NCBI GenBank assembly: GCA_028282295.1 | Contig: JANQIE010000060.1 | Span: 1-64,000 of the forward strand | Direction: 5' to 3' | Origin: Desulfobacterales bacterium | GTDB taxonomy: Bacteria > Desulfobacterota > Desulfobacteria > Desulfobacterales > JANQIE01 | Length of the DNA: 64,000 bases | Part shown: positions 61,922-64,000 of the stretch, piece by piece | Layout: the number at the start of each line of letters is the position of its first letter | How positions within the stretch are numbered: the first letter of the stretch is position 1 | Made by a program: the position numbers and the translations under genes | Notes under the pieces: generated by a model | What the model was told of the DNA's origin: nothing | Databases searched by the model: none | What the model saw: the letters and a program-made list of their open reading frames with translations, nothing else

Positions 61922-62140
61922 CTAAACGACCAAGTCCACCAGAATTCCGGTTCGTTTTTGGCCAATGGTTTTTGTCCGGCGTTCGATGTCATAAGTGCTG
62001 GCGTTCGGTAGCGTCTCGCCGCGGCGGCTACGCGTCGTGCCGGGGGTGAGGCGGTTAAAATCTACTTGCGCAACGCGACGGTTATAAGGAACCAAAGAAT
62101 CGTTAACCGTTAGGGGCTTTATGGCTGTCATAATGCGCAT
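61922..62140 (-). CDS. 72-residue protein of unknown function
   Basis: A small basic ORF (MRIMTAIKPLTVNDSLVPYNRR...KRTGILVDLVV) with ordinary protein-like composition and no Cys. There is no strong ribosome site. The shorter overlapping ORF 61810-61992 was judged a shadow. It lies between the aldolase and MITE copy E. Confidence 0.4.
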   Translation of the reverse strand: MRIMTAIKPLTVNDSLVPYNRRVAQVDFNRLTPGTTRSRRGETLPNASTYDIERRTKTIGQKRTGILVDLVV

Positions 62141-62190
62141 GGCTCATGAAACTGCTTTTTGGGAACGACGGGTTCTGCGATTTTAAGATA

Positions 62191-62332
62191 GTGCCCCTCC
62201 GGAAATGGTTGATTTTGGTTCCCGGCATGGCCCGAGCATTTTTAAAACCGCAGGCATAGCGCGCTATTTCGAGGAATTTAAAAATGCGAGAACGCCGCCG
62301 GGGGCCAAAAGATGCTATTTCCGGGTGGGCAC
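62191..62332 (-). mobile_element. MITE copy E (142 bp)
   Basis: The interior is very similar to copy D (GGCCCGAGCATTTTTAAAAC, GAGAACGCCGCC). The ends are slightly diverged (GTGCCCCTCCGGAAATGG and CTATTTCCGGGTGGGCAC). The flanks aagata/aagcta agree at five of six positions. It lies upstream of the small ORF and downstream of arcC. Confidence 0.9.
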
Positions 62333-62405
62333 AAGCTAAGGATACTATGTATATTAATGGTGGCCTGTCAATACCAAAAAAGACGCGAAGGACAGCCGTT
62401 TGCTG

Positions 62406-63344
62406 CTAATCGGGGAGAATACGGGTGCCGGTTTTACCGGTTACGGCGGTGGTGATTTTATCGATGGCCGCGATGCCGGCGGGATGACCGTACTTTTCGA
62501 CAAAGCGGATAGCGGCCTCGATTTTTGGCCCCATTGAACCGGCGGGAAAAGCATTTTGGCCCAAATGACGCCGGGCCTGTGCAACCGTCAGGGTTTTTAA
62601 CAGGCGTTGGTTTTTCTGTTTGAAATTCAAATAGGCGCCGTCAACATCGGTGGCAATGAGAAACAGATCGGCGCCGACTTCCTCGGCCAGCTTGGCGCTG
62701 GCCAGATCTTTGTCGATGACCGCGTCCACCCCGTTAAATGCGCGCCCCTCGCGGGTAACCGGAATCCCACCGCCGCCGCAGCAGATAACGATGAAATCCA
62801 TTTCGATCAGGCGTTTGATTTCCCGCTTTTCAACAATGGTCACCGGTTGGGGCGACGCCACCACCCGGCGGTGCCCCTTGGCCGTCGGTGCCGTAGGGTA
62901 GGGGAGTTTGGCCGCTTGCGCTTTGGTGAACACCGGGCCGATCGGTTTGGTTGGTTTTTGAAATGCCGGGTCGTTCTCATCGACCACCACATAACTGATG
63001 ACACTGACCAGCCGCTGCTTGGTGTGAATTCCCAGCTTCATCAGCTCGGTGTCCAGGGTCGATTCAATCATGTAGCCGATCTGTCCCTGGGTTTGCGCCA
63101 CCAGGATTTCCAGCGGCAGTTGCGGGGCCGTATGGCATTGCTCCTGTTGCAACAACAAGCTGCCGACCTGGGGACCGTTGCCGTGGGTGATAATAATCCG
63201 ATAGCTTTTGGACAAACGGGCGATATGCGCCATCGGCACCTTCAGATTGGTGAATTGCTCGCTTACGGTTCCGGTTTGCCCCTTGCGGATCAGGGCGTTG
63301 CCGCCCAGCGCAATGAGAAGTACCGGCTTCTTGGATACGGTCAT
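62406..63344 (-). CDS. arcC: carbamate kinase
   Basis: A 312-residue amino-acid-kinase-fold enzyme that interconverts carbamoyl phosphate and ATP with carbamate. It shows VLLIALGGNALIRKGQTGT, IITHGNGPQVGSLLLQQE, FIVICCGGGGIPV and VDAVIDKDLASAKLAEEVGADLFLIATDVDGAYLNF. The ATG directly follows the TAA of the upstream gene. In this context it probably makes ATP from carbamoyl phosphate. Confidence 0.95.
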   Translation of the reverse strand: MTVSKKPVLLIALGGNALIRKGQTGTVSEQFTNLKVPMAHIARLSKSYRIIITHGNGPQVGSLLLQQEQCHTAPQLPLEILVAQTQGQIGYMIESTLDTELMKLGIHTKQRLVSVISYVVVDENDPAFQKPTKPIGPVFTKAQAAKLPYPTAPTAKGHRRVVASPQPVTIVEKREIKRLIEMDFIVICCGGGGIPVTREGRAFNGVDAVIDKDLASAKLAEEVGADLFLIATDVDGAYLNFKQKNQRLLKTLTVAQARRHLGQNAFPAGSMGPKIEAAIRFVEKYGHPAGIAAIDKITTAVTGKTGTRILPD

Positions 63345-64000
63345 TTACTTTGCCAATCGATTCAGCCGCTCCATGAGGATGTCGGCCAGCAGCGGTTGAT
63401 CATGGTCTTTGTATTCATAGCGCACCCGCAGGGTTGGTTTGTTGATGGTCAGCAGTTTAGGCAGATCGATGGGCGTGGCGAACAACACCAGGTCGCAGTC
63501 GGCCCGGTTGATGGTGGTTGCCAAATCCTCGATTTGCTGTTGGCTGTATCCCATGGCCGGCAGTACCTGATCAACATTGGGATATTGGGCATAGGTGTCC
63601 TTGATGCTGCCGACGGCGTATGTGCCCGGCGCCACAATTTCACCGGCCTGGTTGCGCCGGGCGGCGATCATGCCGGCGCCGTAGGCCATTTCGCCGTGGG
63701 TCAGGGTGGGGCCGTCCTCAACCACCAGGACCCTTTTCCCCTGAATTTGCTCCGGCTGATCGACGATGATGGCCGACTCAGCCATGACAATCGATGCGGT
63801 CGGTGCGTGTTCGCGGATGTTGTTTTTGACCGTGTCGATCTGATCGGCTGGCGCACTGTCGATTTTGTTGATGACGGCGATATCGGCCATTTTCATATTG
63901 GTTTCGCCCGGATAATACAGCTTTTCGTGTCCCGCGCGGTGGGGATCGAACACCACGATGTGCAGATCGGGGTGGTAAAACGGCGTGTCGTTGTTGCCGC
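63345..64000 (-). CDS. cyclic 2,3-diphosphoglycerate synthetase-like GTPase (partial)
   Basis: The frame continues past the track start to the window edge (GNNDTPFYHPDLHIVVFDP), so the N-terminus with the P-loop is missing. The visible 218 residues include PGETNMKMADIAVINKIDSA, VLVVEDGPTLTHGEMAYGAG and ATPIDLPKLL. These are typical of the cDPG-synthetase-like family that often sits with carbamate kinase and carbamoyltransferase genes. Its TAA directly adjoins the arcC ATG. The true function in bacteria is uncertain. Confidence 0.8.
   Translation of the reverse strand, partial: GNNDTPFYHPDLHIVVFDPHRAGHEKLYYPGETNMKMADIAVINKIDSAPADQIDTVKNNIREHAPTASIVMAESAIIVDQPEQIQGKRVLVVEDGPTLTHGEMAYGAGMIAARRNQAGEIVAPGTYAVGSIKDTYAQYPNVDQVLPAMGYSQQQIEDLATTINRADCDLVLFATPIDLPKLLTINKPTLRVRYEYKDHDQPLLADILMERLNRLAK

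Overview
The window reads as chromosomal DNA of a Gram-negative, flagellated, anaerobic bacterium, most likely a sulfate-reducing member of the Desulfobacterota (Desulfobacterales type). This rests on gene content, not on a marker gene. The pointers are a DVU0524-type protein next to FlgM, a CheZ-like phosphatase, a GlcD/Fe-S D-lactate dehydrogenase, a corrinoid methyl-transfer operon and a carbamate kinase/cDPG-synthetase-like pair. No rRNA, CRISPR array, integrase, transposase or phage gene was seen.

Layout. 0-9.4 kb: a glycolate/D-lactate oxidase subunit, then a minus-strand housekeeping block (suhB-like, hflX, dnaB, rplI, a DUF2232-like membrane protein, rpsR, rpsF, tRNA-Lys(CUU), a divergent KptA). 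9.5-15.6 kb: a pyrC-pyrB pair strikingly like the DHO and ATC domains of animal CAD, then hemL, sir2 and mpl. 15.7-22.1 kb: a CheZ-like protein, a PAS-PAS-GGDEF cyclase, trkA-trkH, and tRNA-Lys(UUU)/tRNA-Glu(UUC). 22.3-28.2 kb: an amino-acid ABC set without an ATPase, and a PF04392-type binding protein paired with a chemoreceptor. 28.3-32.4 kb: a tightly overlapping minus-strand operon of corrinoid protein, UroD/MtaA-like protein, DUF1638-like protein and hybrid histidine kinase. 32.4-35.0 kb: small ORFs and a lipoprotein. 35.4-39.8 kb: a complete aapJQMP transporter, convergent with a hut operon (39.8-46.3 kb) that degrades histidine by the formimino-tetrahydrofolate route with a long-form urocanase. 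46.3-48.3 kb: a small AT-richer island carrying a broken hcp gene and two unknown genes, bounded by a 39-bp direct repeat. 48.4-58.4 kb: an exported protein, a fused D-lactate dehydrogenase, bacteriohemerythrin, ybeY/pgpH/phoH, cvpA and mazG. 58.4-64 kb: a flgM operon behind a candidate sigma-28 promoter, NUDIX/class II aldolase, carbamate kinase and a partial cDPG-synthetase-like GTPase.

The most informative non-genic signal is a family of about 142-bp imperfect palindromes (five full copies, at least two relics). They have 18-bp terminal inverted repeats and 6-bp target duplications. One copy sits inside hcp, and removing it with one duplicate restores the reading frame exactly, so these behave as non-autonomous mobile elements (MITEs). 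The hcp island itself lies between two near-identical copies of the hutU leader/terminator sequence, which suggests a compact orphan Hcp-effector-immunity cassette acquired as a unit and now decaying.

Functional themes are amino-acid and lactate oxidation feeding one-carbon/folate metabolism (aap + hut + corrinoid genes), chemotaxis/flagellar control (MCP, CheZ-like, FlgM), and core replication/translation genes. Family names are from memory and motif reading; no database search was run.
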